In this document: positions 1-12,464 of the stretch, in pieces | Position numbering within the stretch: the first letter of the stretch is position 1 | How the letters are laid out: every line of letters begins with the position of its first letter | NCBI GenBank assembly: GCA_964035575.1 | Contig: OZ037841.1 | Span: forward strand, 310,001-374,000 | Source: Rhynchopus sp. YZ270_cl-10 | Lineage: Eukaryota; Euglenozoa; Diplonemea; Diplonemida; Diplonemidae | Direction: 5' to 3' | DNA length: 64,000 nucleotides | Position numbers and translations under genes: made by a program | The notes under the pieces: model-generated | Told to the model about the DNA's origin: nothing | The model's input: the letters and a program-made list of their open reading frames with translations, nothing else | Databases searched by the model: none

Positions 1-432
1 CTTCCACAGTTTGGTGGCAGCCGCCGGTCGATGACCGATCGACCGCAATTTTTTTTTGCTAGAATGACGGAAAGAAAACGGAGTTAGCAGGCGGTGGGGG
101 AGGAAACAGAAAAACAAAAAACAAAAAAAAACTTTTTTTTGAGAAGAGGAGAAACTCCCCTTTGACAAAATGAGAGAGATAAAGAGACCACGCTATATTT
201 CATAAAACGCACTGACTTTTCTCCGCTCTTTTTTTCCTTTTCCCTTTTTTTTTTCCTCGCTATCCTTCCCTTTTCTCCCTCTGCTGGGGCTAGTTTTGCG
301 TTTATTTTTGATGAAGAACAGCAATTGTATGGTTACCATCTACCAACAATAGCTATCAATCACCACACCGATCCTATACCAGGATTCTTTTTCAGGTCAT
401 TTCGTGGACTAAGTCCCACCTTCCTTTCATGC
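1..432. other. Gene-free stretch at the window edge
   Basis: No coding signal is visible. The stretch is AT-rich with poly-A and poly-T runs (for example around 118-142 and 229-255). It is the downstream side of the aldehyde dehydrogenase gene, so it should hold that gene's 3' untranslated region. Confidence 0.6.
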
Positions 433-2181
433 TCAAGCGTTCATAATCTTTTTCACAGCCAAGAGAAGAACACAGAGCACACTCAGCTTCGTGGCAGCGC
501 TGACAGCACCCCTGTATGCACGCGGCACGAAACCCTTAACGCTGGCCCTCAGGAACACATCGTACAGCCAGCCCGGGTGCGGGAAGGGGGGGATCGGTCC
601 GTCACGCTTGATGAGCGAGTCCTGGTCGATCACAGAGCGCTTGTGGGTGAACTCATCGAAGCCCCACTTTCCGTGCGAGCAGCCTGCAGAATTGGGGAAA
701 TAAATGTCAGATAATTGTAGCTGTTTGCCATACCCATTCCGCTCGATCCAGTTCCTCCAAAGGGAAGGTGGGCGTTGGAGTACTGCTCCACGCAGGTGTT
801 GATGCCGACTCCTCCTGACTGCGATCCGGCAAGGAGCTGTGTGTTGGTGTTTTATTTTTTTTGCATCGACAATCACCCTAAGTACTCACCTTGGCGGGGC
901 ACTCAATGTTGTCTCCATGTCTTGATGGACAAATTAAGGGGTTTTTTTGTATTCAATGTGTTTTTGTACGAATCATACCTTCTGCTGGAACGCTTTGTTC
1001 TGCGAGAAGATGTAGAACGCAAGCGGCTTGTCGCAGACCTTGTGCACGATCTTGAGGATCTCGTCGTCGTTCTTGTACGTCACAATGGGGAGCACGGGTC
1101 CGAAGATCTCCTCCTTGAGGATGGGCTGGTCGAGGTCCTCGGGGAGCAGGATTGTTGGGGGGAAGAAGCGGTTTTCTGCGTCCACTGTGTCGACGCCTCC
1201 GATGACCACACGGCCCTTAGTGTTGCGCACAAGGTCAGCAATGCGGGTCACGTGGCGGTCGCTGATGACACGGCCAAGATCCTTCGACTTCTTCGGGTCC
1301 GCTCCGAACTGTGCCTCTGCGTCCTTAACCAAAGCCTTGATCAGCTCCTCCTTGCGGTCCTCGTGGACAATAATGTAGTCCGGCGCAATGCACGTCTGCC
1401 CAACGTTCCACCACTTAAAGAACGACACTCTGTTCGTCACGACATCCAGCCTCGCGGTCTTGTCAACAATACACGGCGACTTTCCTCCCAGCTCCAGGGT
1501 CACCGGGGTCAGGTGGTCGGATGCTGCACGCATCACGATCTTACCAACCGCACCGTTTCCTGTGAAGAAGATGTGGTCCCAGTGCAGCTTGAGGAGCGCT
1601 GTGGTCTCGGGGACTGCACCCTGCACGACCTTGACGCAGGCAGGGTCGAGGTATTTGGTGACGAGCTGTTCGATGACCTTGGCGCAGTGTGTCGACACTT
1701 CCGAGGGCTTGATCACAACACAGTTTCCTGCGGCAATGGCAGACACCAGAGGACCAAAGCAGAGGTCAACGGGGTAGTTCCAGGGTGCAATGAGCAGCAT
1801 CACTCCCTTCGGCTCCCTGCGGATGTAGGACGACGCAAGGCGTGTTGGGCAGGTGAGGAAGGGTGTCGTCACCTTCTCATCTGCGGTCCAGCTGTTCAGG
1901 TTGGACAAGGCAAAGCCTGCAGCACCGTGCGCTCCGAAGTCGCCCAGGGCACGGACATTGGACCCACCCAGGTCCTGTCTGACAGCGTTCGCAATGAGGT
2001 CAGTGTTCTCCTCAACCATCAGCTCAATCTGCTGCAGCTGCTTCCGTCTCCACTCAACGTTCTTGGTAGTGCCCTTGTTGAACTCGGTTCTCAAGGAGTC
2101 AACAATGGAGGCAAATTTGGAGACATCAATCTCACCGTTTGCCACCTCCGTGCGAAGCTTCTGAAAGCCGTTGGTCGTCAT
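433..2181 (-). CDS. Fatty aldehyde dehydrogenase, tail-anchored (ALDH3 family), three exons
   Basis: Oxidises long-chain aliphatic aldehydes to fatty acids with NAD(P), probably on the ER or another intracellular membrane. The exons that restore the family's reading frame are 979-2181, 734-836 and 433-683, giving 518 residues. Introns 837-978 (GTATGA...CACAG) and 684-733 (GTATGG...TGCAG) are GT-AG, phases 0 and 1. Visible ALDH motifs are PWNYP near residue 135, the ELGGKSP general-base loop, and the catalytic Cys in NVGQTCIAPDY. Exon 2 supplies QSGGVGIN and LPFGGTGSSGMG, and exon 3 supplies CSHGKWGFDEFTHKRS. The last 20 residues are hydrophobic and end in KKIMNA, as in tail-anchored ALDH3A2 and yeast Hfd1. 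The start at 2181 is the first ATG before the conserved N-terminus and has an A-rich context shared by most genes here. A pyrimidine tract ending in AG lies about 20-35 nt upstream. Confidence 0.93.
866..921 (+). repeat. Interspersed repeat family F inside ALDH intron 1
   Basis: The core TCGACAATC followed by a CCTAAGnACYCAC segment and ending ACTCAATGTT recurs at 22346-22404. Shorter or diverged versions are at 22434-22462, 52981-53002, 61702-61735 and 63705-63762. All copies have the same orientation. This copy fills much of the 142-nt intron and explains a spurious second GTGAGT donor inside it. Function unknown. Confidence 0.7.
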
Positions 2182-3230
2182 TTTTTTGTGATTAGTGTGT
2201 CGTTGCTGGGGAAGATGGTGGAGTGGTGAAAAAAAAATGTGCAAATTTGCTTTTTGTTGCTTTTGTGTTTTTTAGATCCTTGATGGATCGGTAGGTCAGG
2301 GGAGGGTGTTCTGAATCAATGAGAAACGCAACGGGGGGGGGTGCGGGGGGTATTCAAAATCAGGGTAATAGATAGGGTCTGGTTTTTGGTTTGAAAACCA
2401 AGGGGTTCCCGGTTTCTGGGTTTTGAAAAATTTAATAAATGAGATTTGATTCGGAAAAAAAATACCGGAAAACCCTGGTTTTTACGGGTATGCCCAGCGG
2501 GCCGGAGAAAACCCGGACCGCATATTCCCCTCTGCAAAAGTGACAACGTTGACAAAGGGGGCGGTTGCTTTTGTGTATTTTTCTTCTTTTTTTGTCGTCG
2601 TTTGTGTACTAAATATACAAGGGAAAATGCCCCTTTTTTGTTCTGTTGAATTATTTTTTTTTTGGTGTGGTAAAATACATCTTTTGTAAGGTGACCTTAA
2701 GCCTTGCTGTGCTTCAGTAACCTTGACAACATTGCTTAAGAGAAGATATTGAGGGTTATCATGACACATCTTCTGTCTTAAGGAAAAGGGAAACTGAACT
2801 GTGAGCCCCACCCCACCCCCATCCCCATCCCCACAGGTACCCCACACCTCTCTCTTGCACCGAGAGATTGAGGACGCGCGAAGTTGAAACCAGCCCGCCG
2901 CAACAGAATAGTTGCTGATGCAGGCAAATCGACCTACGTACCATGCCAGTTCATGGAGAAAGGCATAAGTACCCTGCGGTCAGCAAACACACTAGCCAAT
3001 CTATTGCTTGCGCTCGTGCAGAGGTGCACGACCCAAAAGGAAAAAAAGAGAGAAAAAAATCTTCCAAGAAAATGGAGTCAGAGGAGCTAAAGAGGAAACG
3101 AAGTTGCCTTTTCCTAAATGTGCACACAAAAGGGGGAGGTGTCGTTACCCACCTATATCATTAATGTAAACACCCGTTTTTTTGTCTTGTGGCAATGTCA
3201 ATTTGAGTTCAGCTGAAATAGATTAGCCCT
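2182..3230. other. Intergenic stretch with two interspersed repeats
   Basis: No gene is supported. It contains a family C hairpin repeat at 2686-2724 and a family D repeat at 2904-2955 (TTGCTGATGCAGGCA core). GC-rich imperfect inverted segments occur around 2450-2530, and there are poly-A/T runs. The small open frames on both strands have no protein-like composition. Confidence 0.6.
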
Positions 3231-4100
3231 TCAGTGTTTGCGTTTACTTGATGCCTTTGCATCGTGTGCTGCCGTTGCCATAGCAAACTCGTCCATCAAG
3301 GCTTTCTGCTCAGAGGTTTGCTGTGAAGAGAAGTAAAAATGTTGATCAGTCACTCTAAAAGCATTGTATAGTCTACTCACAGGGAAGGGGGTGCCAGGTT
3401 CGTACCTCTTTGACATGGCTTCCCTGCCAAACTGACTGCCAATCCGGGTGCCCTGCAGAAGACTGAGGTCCTGCCTCGCCTGTGACAGCAACGTGCCCGG
3501 TGGGCGCGTCCTTCAGCACGATGCTTGTTCGTGTGGACGACGTGGTGGGCCGAGACGAGGGCTCGGGGGTGGACTGTGCCTGAGGTGACGCAGGTCCGTC
3601 TTGTTGCACGTCTGTGGGAAGGGAGGTGTGGTGTGGGTGTATGAGGCTTGAAAAAAAGGGTTGTCCATACGTGTCTTGATGCAGAACACTACTTTGCACA
3701 GCGGACACTGTGCAAGCGAGGTGCTCAACGGAAACTGCAGCAGGTGTTTGCACGAGACGCATGGTATTTGTATTGCAAGGTTGCTTGAAGGCGCCACGTT
3801 GGATACCGTCTCGCACGTTGCGCAGGACACGAGCACGGCGCCGTTGGGGTAGCTCTGTGTGTGGATGGTTGTTGAACATCGGTGTTTGGAATCTTGGTTG
3901 TCTTGCTGCCTAGCGTTTTCAGACGCTATGTGAGCAATACATGAACAGAACCCAAACGGAGTAAGTATCAAAAACAAACAAACAAAAGCTAGGGGAAAAT
4001 AGCGGAACTCCAAAGAGAGACATACCATCAACGCATTGCATCCAGAACAGACAAACGTATTTGCGGGCTTGTTGCCCGTGGGGCTTGTCACCGCCGCCAT
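3231..4100 (-). CDS. LSD1-type zinc-finger protein, multi-exon
   Basis: Small protein with two LSD1-like zinc knuckles, a fold best known from plant LSD1/LOL1 cell-death regulators and metacaspases. Exon 1 is 4026-4100 and exon 2 is 3671-3854. Joined across intron 3855-4025 (GTATGT donor), they restore the signature CSGCNALMSYPNGA...CATC. A second knuckle follows (CVSCKHLLQFP...CPLC). Intron 3612-3670 starts GTATGG and ends CCCACAG. The last exon is 3231-3320 (QTSEQKALMDEF...). Two readings of the middle are possible. One continuous exon 3406-3611 gives 184 residues. Alternatively an extra 40-nt intron 3480-3519 with donor GTGAGT after 3381 gives 179 residues and a more protein-like sequence (GREAMSKRYEPGTPFP). 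The Pro/Ser/Thr-rich linker gives no further function. Confidence 0.75.
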
Positions 4101-4680
4101 TCGTGTGTGGGTATGCTCGTGTTTGAAATCAGTTTATTTTATTGCCAATCCCTCGCAGAATACTGAAATGTGTACGTGTAGATGTGTGAAGAGGGGTACG
4201 TCCAGGACCGGTGTTGACTTTAGCTTGGATTTTGTGTATATAAAACAAGACACCCTCCTCCCTCTGTTGGTCGATGAAAAATAAAGAAACGTTTACCAGA
4301 TGCCTCGAACACGTAAGGGAAGTTGATAGTGCAAGACGCCTCTGAGACGCAGGCACCTGACACTCTGCGGGGCATCGAACCCTGTAGTGTTGGGGGTTGC
4401 TGACAGGAAAACTGTTAGCAGGCACACAGTCATTTCCCCATCCGATTGGGAAGTGGGCGATGCCATGATAAAGACTCAAGAAAGTATAAAAGCGAGAGAG
4501 AGAGATTGTCTTTAACATCGCGACCAGGCTGCAATGTGAGAACACTTCACCTCACCCGGACACAGCCAGCGGTGCAAAGACATGTTGGCCATTCCCCCCC
4601 CTTTTTTTGTGTTATTCGTTATTTACTTTCTAATGGGTAGTCTTTTCCAAAACGAGAAGAAAAAGAGAAAAACAAATTCA
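4101..4680. other. Intergenic stretch with a family E repeat
   Basis: No gene is seen. A family E repeat occupies 4321-4395. Read on the minus strand it contains GGTTCGATGCC, an exact match to the tRNA/SINE internal promoter B-box pattern GGTTCGANNCC. The element may extend to about 4495, because similar sequence follows the other copy at 20645. Confidence 0.6.
4321..4395 (+). repeat. Interspersed repeat family E (B-box-like on the minus strand)
   Basis: Shared opening GATAGTGCAAGACGCCTCT, then a Gly/Cys-rich hairpin ending in ATCGAACCC. Other copies are at 20645-20765 (interrupted by a 47-nt hairpin), 23112-23148 (first half only) and 33909-33972, all in this orientation. In reverse complement the hairpin resembles a tRNA T-arm. 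A tRNA-derived short interspersed element is the simplest reading, but I see no A-box at a normal distance and no complete tRNA fold. Confidence 0.55.
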
Positions 4681-5522
4681 TATGGACTCGTCCGGAAACC
4701 CCTCTGGTAAGATTCATCCTTTTGGGTATTTTTGGGTTTTTTTGATGATGTCCCCCACAAAAAGTGCATCTAGGTGATATTCTGATATGAAAATAGGTTT
4801 TTGGGGGGGTCTGAGGCTATATTTTCGCTTTTTAATCAGATTTTCAGCCTTTTATTGTCGTTCTTCTGGATCTCTTCTCTCTTTCTCTTAATCCTGCCAT
4901 GCCGCCTTGACAAGGTTTCATTGACCTCTGTCAAATCTACTGGATCAATGCCAGGGACTTTTGCTTTGCGGGTCACCTTGGATGTGGAGACTCCTTAGTA
5001 AATACAGGTTCCCTCCATGTCAGAGTACACGCTGAAATGACACGACTGTTGCTCGGGTAGCAGTACACAGAAGAAAAGAGATTGATGGAAAGAAGGGTGC
5101 ACTGATACGTATGAGTACGAGGGAATGAGATAACAAAGGCCTCTGTGTGGGGAAGCTCGCGCAGGGCACCGACAATGACCCCTACGGTAAGGATCTCCTG
5201 ACAACAAGAATCATCAGAGAGATGGTTCGAAACGACACCAAGTGTGCGTCGCACCCATTCTTACCGTGTTTCTCGACAAAAAAGTGAACTTCACTGCTGT
5301 CATTGCCACGTTTATGAAATGTCCAAAAATACGTAAAAAAATATAAGTAAAAAGGGGGGGAGCGGAAATAAACAAAATAAATGATCACAATATGCCCTCT
5401 AGGGTGGTAGGTGTATGGCGGGTATCAAAAAATTGGGTTGTTTGGGTGTTTTGAGCAGAAAAACCTCAAAAAACCCCCAAAAGGATGAATCTTACCAGGA
5501 GGGTTTCCGGACGGACCCATAT
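4681..5522. mobile_element. Inverted-repeat element, about 840 bp, non-autonomous
   Basis: The ends form an inverted repeat of about 55 nt with few mismatches. The left arm (4681-4743) contains GTCCGGAAACCC and CTGGTAAGATTCATCCTTTT. The right arm (5469-5522) is its reverse complement. No clear target duplication was found. The flanks ATAT/ATAT are compatible with one but are also part of the symmetry. The interior has a 93-codon minus-strand frame (4973-5254) of doubtful coding value and no transposase. Superfamily unassigned. Confidence 0.7.
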
Positions 5523-5814
5523 ACTTTCAAATAAAATTTGAAAGCATAACGAGAAAAAGAAAACACCCATCCCGCCCCACGTTTTGCCGATAATTACACT
5601 ATTGCAAAAGAGACAACACTTTTCTACCATCATTTTCGCATTTTCTAACCCCCAACCCACAACCCAAATTCTAAGTTTAAACAATCTAGAAATAATAAAA
5701 AAACCCTTTTTCGTCCTTTTGTTTAGTTGGTGCGACCCACGTCATTCGCTTAGGGGAAATACACAGTTGCCCTCTCCAATACTGTGATCACCTCGCTCCC
5801 TCGCCCTCTGGGTT

Positions 5815-8439
<2,625 letters not shown>

Positions 8440-8858
8440 TTGTTTTGTGTGGCCCCCTTGGTGGACCCCGACCTTTGTTATGTGTGTGTGTGAATCAATA
8501 AAATATGGAAGAATATTTGAGACAATCCAACCGCCCGAGGGAAGTGAAAAAAATGCCATCCAAGTGAAGCGACCACCTAGTATAGGACCGGATATGCCCG
8601 AATCCATCGCCCAACGATGTGACCCTGCTACTCAGATACTGGATGAAAAAAAAGATGGCACATTTTTTAAACGTTCACTTCTATTGCAGTATCGACAAAA
8701 CACTTTTTTCGCCATCCTGCCGCACTGCATCTCTGGGCTAGAACCAAAAGGCTCAAATGGCCACACAATCTGGCCATCCCCCCCAACCCCACCCCACCCG
8801 CACCCTTTCGCCGCACAATCATCTAGCACACCTTCCATCCCTTCCATCCCCTCATACA
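8440..8858. other. Spacer between polyQ and methyltransferase genes
   Basis: 419 nt with no gene. It contains C-rich runs near 8785-8810 and ends directly at the methyltransferase stop codon. It holds the 5' untranslated region of the polyQ gene and the 3' region of the methyltransferase. Confidence 0.6.
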
Positions 8859-9518
8859 TCATGCGAGACGAATCTCCAGGATCGAGATCTCCTCACACCT
8901 GTACTGTGGGTGCAGCGCCTCCTCCGGGAGGCGCGAGACGGCAAGCCCTGCCTCCTTTGCTGCAGCGAGGAAGGCAGGGACGTTGCCTTCTTCACGGAGC
9001 TCATGCGACATGAGGCATGTTGCACTGGCGTTTTGCAGCAGAAGCTTCAACAGCACGATCAAGGGTGCCGACACATAGAGCCCCATGCACACTAAGTCGG
9101 AGCAGAGGATGTAGTCCAGGTCCTGCAACCCCATGCTCTCGAGGAGCGCTGTGGAGGCGTCGTTCCAGTCTAGCGTAGCAACGGTGCAGGGTGCAGTGAG
9201 GTTGCCATCTGCCTGGTTGAGGTCGACGTTGGTCTGCGCAAGGACGCAGACGTCTTCGTAATCGGTGAGTGTGCATTCCATCCCCAGAGACGAAGCAGCT
9301 ATGCCTACAATGCCCGTCCCGCAGCCCAGGTCAATGCCGCGTTTGCCCTTCAGCGTGCTCGCAACGCGTTCCTGTGAAATATAGTTGATCAGTACCACGG
9401 CGGCGTCCCACACAGTGCCGCTGTTCGCGTTAAGTTTGCTCCCGTCGGTGGTCTCGTCAGCGCGTTGTTCAATCTGCAGGATTTTGTCCCCAACTTCGTA
9501 CTCAGAAGTGAACGGCAT
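8859..9518 (-). CDS. METTL21-like protein lysine methyltransferase
   Basis: Class I S-adenosylmethionine-dependent methyltransferase of family 16 (METTL21/METTL22-type), which methylates lysines on chaperones, elongation factors or related proteins. 219 residues in one exon, the normal size for the family. The SAM-binding motif I reads GIDLGCGTGIVGIAAS (about residues 81-96). It is followed by the acidic end of strand 2 (TLTDYEDV), a family-typical LDWND, and DYILCSDLVCM in place of the usual DxxY-type post-motif. The N-terminal LNANSGTVWDAAVVL matches the family's W-D/S-motif region upstream of the Rossmann fold. The start at 9518 has the CACAAAAATG context seen elsewhere in the window. Substrate cannot be predicted. 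Confidence 0.88.
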   Translation of the reverse strand: MPFTSEYEVGDKILQIEQRADETTDGSKLNANSGTVWDAAVVLINYISQERVASTLKGKRGIDLGCGTGIVGIAASSLGMECTLTDYEDVCVLAQTNVDLNQADGNLTAPCTVATLDWNDASTALLESMGLQDLDYILCSDLVCMGLYVSAPLIVLLKLLLQNASATCLMSHELREEGNVPAFLAAAKEAGLAVSRLPEEALHPQYRCEEISILEIRLA

Positions 9519-9864
9519 TTTTGTGGTTCTGTTGTGATTTTATACCGGAAAAAAAAAATGGAAGTTAACTCATCTCGGCGGTGTGAACCGACCCACAATG
9601 TCAGCCCTGGATGATAACATATATACCTCGACTACCGTGGCTGTGGACAATTAGGCTGCGAGAAGAGAAGACAAGATAGACGGAGCAAAGACACATGACA
9701 TCAGTAACCTTTATTGAATGCAAATCAATCAACTCCGTTTTGTTCTGAGACATCAAGAACAACATTTTTTTTTTTCAACTACTTAAAATACCCTCCTTTT
9801 TTTGCGGAAACAAAAAAAGATGAGGAAAATTCCCCCTCACGTCCCTTCTCTTCAAAAACACAAC
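9519..9864. other. Spacer between methyltransferase and CXXC-protein genes
   Basis: 346 nt, AT-rich with T and A runs. No coding signal or recognised repeat is seen. Confidence 0.6.
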
Positions 9865-12231
9865 TCACTCCTTTTCCTTTTCCCTCTCCTTCTCCTTCTC
9901 CTTCTCCTTCTCCTTCTCCTTCTCCTTCTCCTTCTCCTTCTCCTTCTCCTCCCCTGGCGGGACCCCCGGGAGAAATGAGATGACTTCAGCACGCCTTCGC
10001 GCTGCTTTCTTTTGCTTTTGGAATACTAACATGCATATTTTGTACGCACATTCTAAATCCTGCTTCGGTGTGGCAGACTGCGCGGTGAAAGCGGCTGTGT
10101 GCACAGCAACAATATCAAGGATGGGAACCCCACTTAAGGCTGCAATACGTGAATCCTCATAAGCACGTATAAGCTCGGTGACATCTGACGTATGAATTGC
10201 AAGCAAAGAACGAACCTGCCCTGAAGAAGCCACCAACGGAACCGGACTGACCTGCACACTCTCATCCCGCAACAACCCACGCACCGCCGCCACCAACCGC
10301 GCCATCGTTGCATGCACCTCCACCGCACTGCACCCAAGCACCACACCATAATTCGCAAACCCACACGACACCCCCACCCCTTCTCCTACCCCATTCATCA
10401 GCGCCTTCACACACCCTGCAGTCTCCCCCTTCTTCCTTTGCAACAACGACACTGCGACCAAAGCGGTCAGAGGCAACGACACACAACACTTTGGAGCTAC
10501 CTGGTGGAATACCCTCAGGTGCAGTGGCCTACGGATCACCATCTCACGGTCCCACGGGTCGTTGTAGGTATTTAGCGGGAAGGATTCGACGTTTAAATCG
10601 CGAGACTGGATGTCATGGAGTATATCCCATATTGCCATGACCCCCGCTATGACGACAACCTGCGGCAGCTGGCGGGGGCTGTGGAAGGCAGACGCAGCTA
10701 ACGGCATGGAGGCAGAGTCGGTCACAATGATAGTCGCAGGATAACGCTGTCGAGCTGCCACCATCAACCTCCCTAACGCATCATACGTCGGGGAGAACAC
10801 AAACAACGTCACCATCCCCTGGGAAAAGGATGGAAGCTCCTCCCAATCTTGCTCGATTACTGTTGCGCGAAAGTGTTTTTCGATGAGGTCGAAGAGGTGT
10901 ACAGTGTGTGGAGGACAGAGTGATGCTACCGGACGGAGGACTAATGTAGTGGTGGAGCGGAGGGGTGCGCAGACGACTTCACGGAATGCGAAGATGAGGG
11001 TGAGCAGCGCACTGCAGACAGATGCGTTCAGGGTTTTGCCTAATCGCACCTTATCCGCTGGAGCTGTTGGTGCCAGATCAAAGCCCAGATCAGCCTCCCC
11101 CACGCCAACAATATTGCACGACGAAGAGGGTGATACCGTATGCTGCAGAGGGGTGAGTGTCTGCATCAACGTAGAACAAGGACTTCCTGCGTTCGATTCT
11201 TCATCCGACATCGTGGCGTCCCACGACCAATCCAGAATGTCCTCAGGCCCTGGAGACAGCAGACGCATCTGATACTCAGTGTCCACATAGCGCACTCTGA
11301 TTGGCGTGAGTGCCAGCTCCTTCCCAGCGTTCCCGCCAATCCCTTTTGCGGGGCGGAGTGAACCCACCCCGCCTTTGCGTTCTACGTAACAGAACGCCTT
11401 TGGGTGCATGATGAGAGGAGCGCTGGCACCGTCGAGACGCACCACAACACGGTGCTTCCCGGTACGCCATATGGTACCTAGGTCGCCCTTTGCGAAGAGG
11501 CTGCATGCTACCATAGCTTGGCACCGTGCACCAGAGCGGAGGTACTGCACAGAGCGTCCAAACCTGCCGCAGAGCGCCACGCGGGAGTCGGTCCGCGCAA
11601 TGACGGGGGGTGGTGTGAACGGCTTTGGCTTTGGTATGAGTTGTTCCTTGCGTGTGCGGTAGCGGGCGAGCTCGGCTTCGAGGGCTGCCCAGCGTGCAGC
11701 GTCTGCTGTGGTGCGCTTGTCAGCGGAGGAGGGTGAAGAGGAGCCTGAGGAGACGCTGAGGTGTTCGATGTTGTGCATGTCGTGGTGGGGGTGGGGGTGA
11801 GGGTGCTTTGTGCGAGGGGAGGTGTGTGCAAGGTCCACCTCGTCAGGGTCGATGTCGAAGAACTTTCCGCAAAAGCGGCACACCTGCTTGCGGTCGTACA
11901 GCAGCGAAGGGTGCATCCTCTTCACCGACGCGCGCACCGCGCCCCACCGCTCCCGCACATCCAGAATCGCACGCAGCGAGACGTTATACGGCAGGCGAGG
12001 CACCCGGAACACCTGCTCGCAAAGCCCGCACGTACTGGTCTTGCTCAACCCCTGCTGCAGCCGCTCCCTCAACTCCATATCACTAAAGTCGTAGTCATAA
12101 GCGCTCCGCTCATGGAACCCTTTTGGGGATTGGGAGGCTTTCATGGAAAGGGAGGGGGAGGAGGGGATGTGAAAGGTGTGGGGTGTGCCTGTGTGGGTGT
12201 GAAAAGGGTTCGGTAGTTTTTGAGCGATCAT
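9865..12231 (-). CDS. Unknown protein with paired CXXC motifs and a Lys-Glu repeat tail
   Basis: Family not recognised. One exon encodes 788 residues from the ATG at 12231 (MIAQKLP...); a later ATG at 12144 (MKASQSPKGF...) is an alternative. Two CXXC pairs, CGLC near residue 67 and CRFC near 114, are about 45 residues apart and probably bind one zinc. A His-rich linker (KHPHPHPHHD) follows, then an ordered region of roughly 550 residues with alternating hydrophobic segments. The extreme C-terminus is about 15 Lys-Glu pairs encoded by a GGAGAA-type hexanucleotide repeat (about 9865-9950). A GTATGT...CCCGCAG intron lies just upstream in the 5' untranslated region (roughly 12252-12300), since the upstream ATG is out of frame after splicing. 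Confidence 0.82.
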   Translation of the reverse strand: MIAQKLPNPFHTHTGTPHTFHIPSSPSLSMKASQSPKGFHERSAYDYDFSDMELRERLQQGLSKTSTCGLCEQVFRVPRLPYNVSLRAILDVRERWGAVRASVKRMHPSLLYDRKQVCRFCGKFFDIDPDEVDLAHTSPRTKHPHPHPHHDMHNIEHLSVSSGSSSPSSADKRTTADAARWAALEAELARYRTRKEQLIPKPKPFTPPPVIARTDSRVALCGRFGRSVQYLRSGARCQAMVACSLFAKGDLGTIWRTGKHRVVVRLDGASAPLIMHPKAFCYVERKGGVGSLRPAKGIGGNAGKELALTPIRVRYVDTEYQMRLLSPGPEDILDWSWDATMSDEESNAGSPCSTLMQTLTPLQHTVSPSSSCNIVGVGEADLGFDLAPTAPADKVRLGKTLNASVCSALLTLIFAFREVVCAPLRSTTTLVLRPVASLCPPHTVHLFDLIEKHFRATVIEQDWEELPSFSQGMVTLFVFSPTYDALGRLMVAARQRYPATIIVTDSASMPLAASAFHSPRQLPQVVVIAGVMAIWDILHDIQSRDLNVESFPLNTYNDPWDREMVIRRPLHLRVFHQVAPKCCVSLPLTALVAVSLLQRKKGETAGCVKALMNGVGEGVGVSCGFANYGVVLGCSAVEVHATMARLVAAVRGLLRDESVQVSPVPLVASSGQVRSLLAIHTSDVTELIRAYEDSRIAALSGVPILDIVAVHTAAFTAQSATPKQDLECAYKICMLVFQKQKKAARRRAEVISFLPGVPPGEEKEKEKEKEKEKEKEKEKEKEREKEKE
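9880..9950 (-). repeat. Coding hexanucleotide repeat (Lys-Glu) at a C-terminus
   Basis: CTCCTT units on the plus strand read as alternating AAG GAG on the gene strand, so length changes in whole units keep the frame. The stop codon follows within a few codons of the array. Confidence 0.9.
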
Positions 12232-12464
12232 CTGGCTGAAAGCACAAAATCCTGCGGGAAAAGCAACAGAAAGTGTAAAAAGAGAGACATACTGTAGTGA
12301 ATGGGGGGCGGTACACAACAGCATCACCTTCCGCTGAAGAATTGTGATATAATAGGCACTCCCGTTCGCTGCGAAAGCTTAGTGCAACGATGGTCGAGAC
12401 AAGAATAATTCGTAAAAAAAAAGAAAGTCATGAGTTATTTTGTCTTTTGTTTCGGTTTGCTTAG
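12232..12464. other. Upstream region of the CXXC-protein gene
   Basis: Contains the putative 5' untranslated intron (donor GTATGT, acceptor CCCGCAG on the minus strand). No other feature is seen. Confidence 0.55.

Noticed and set aside
775-2229. 484-codon plus-strand frame over the aldehyde dehydrogenase
   Set aside because: Antisense shadow crossing both introns of a clearly recognised gene.
4973-5254. 93-codon minus-strand gene inside the 842-bp element
   Set aside because: Some protein-like stretches, but no recognisable family, no good start context, and it lies within a mobile element. Kept only as a remark.
8440-8607. N-terminal 56-codon extension of the polyQ protein
   Set aside because: Composition resembles the spacer, and the MMSLGD start has the ACAAATG context typical of this window.
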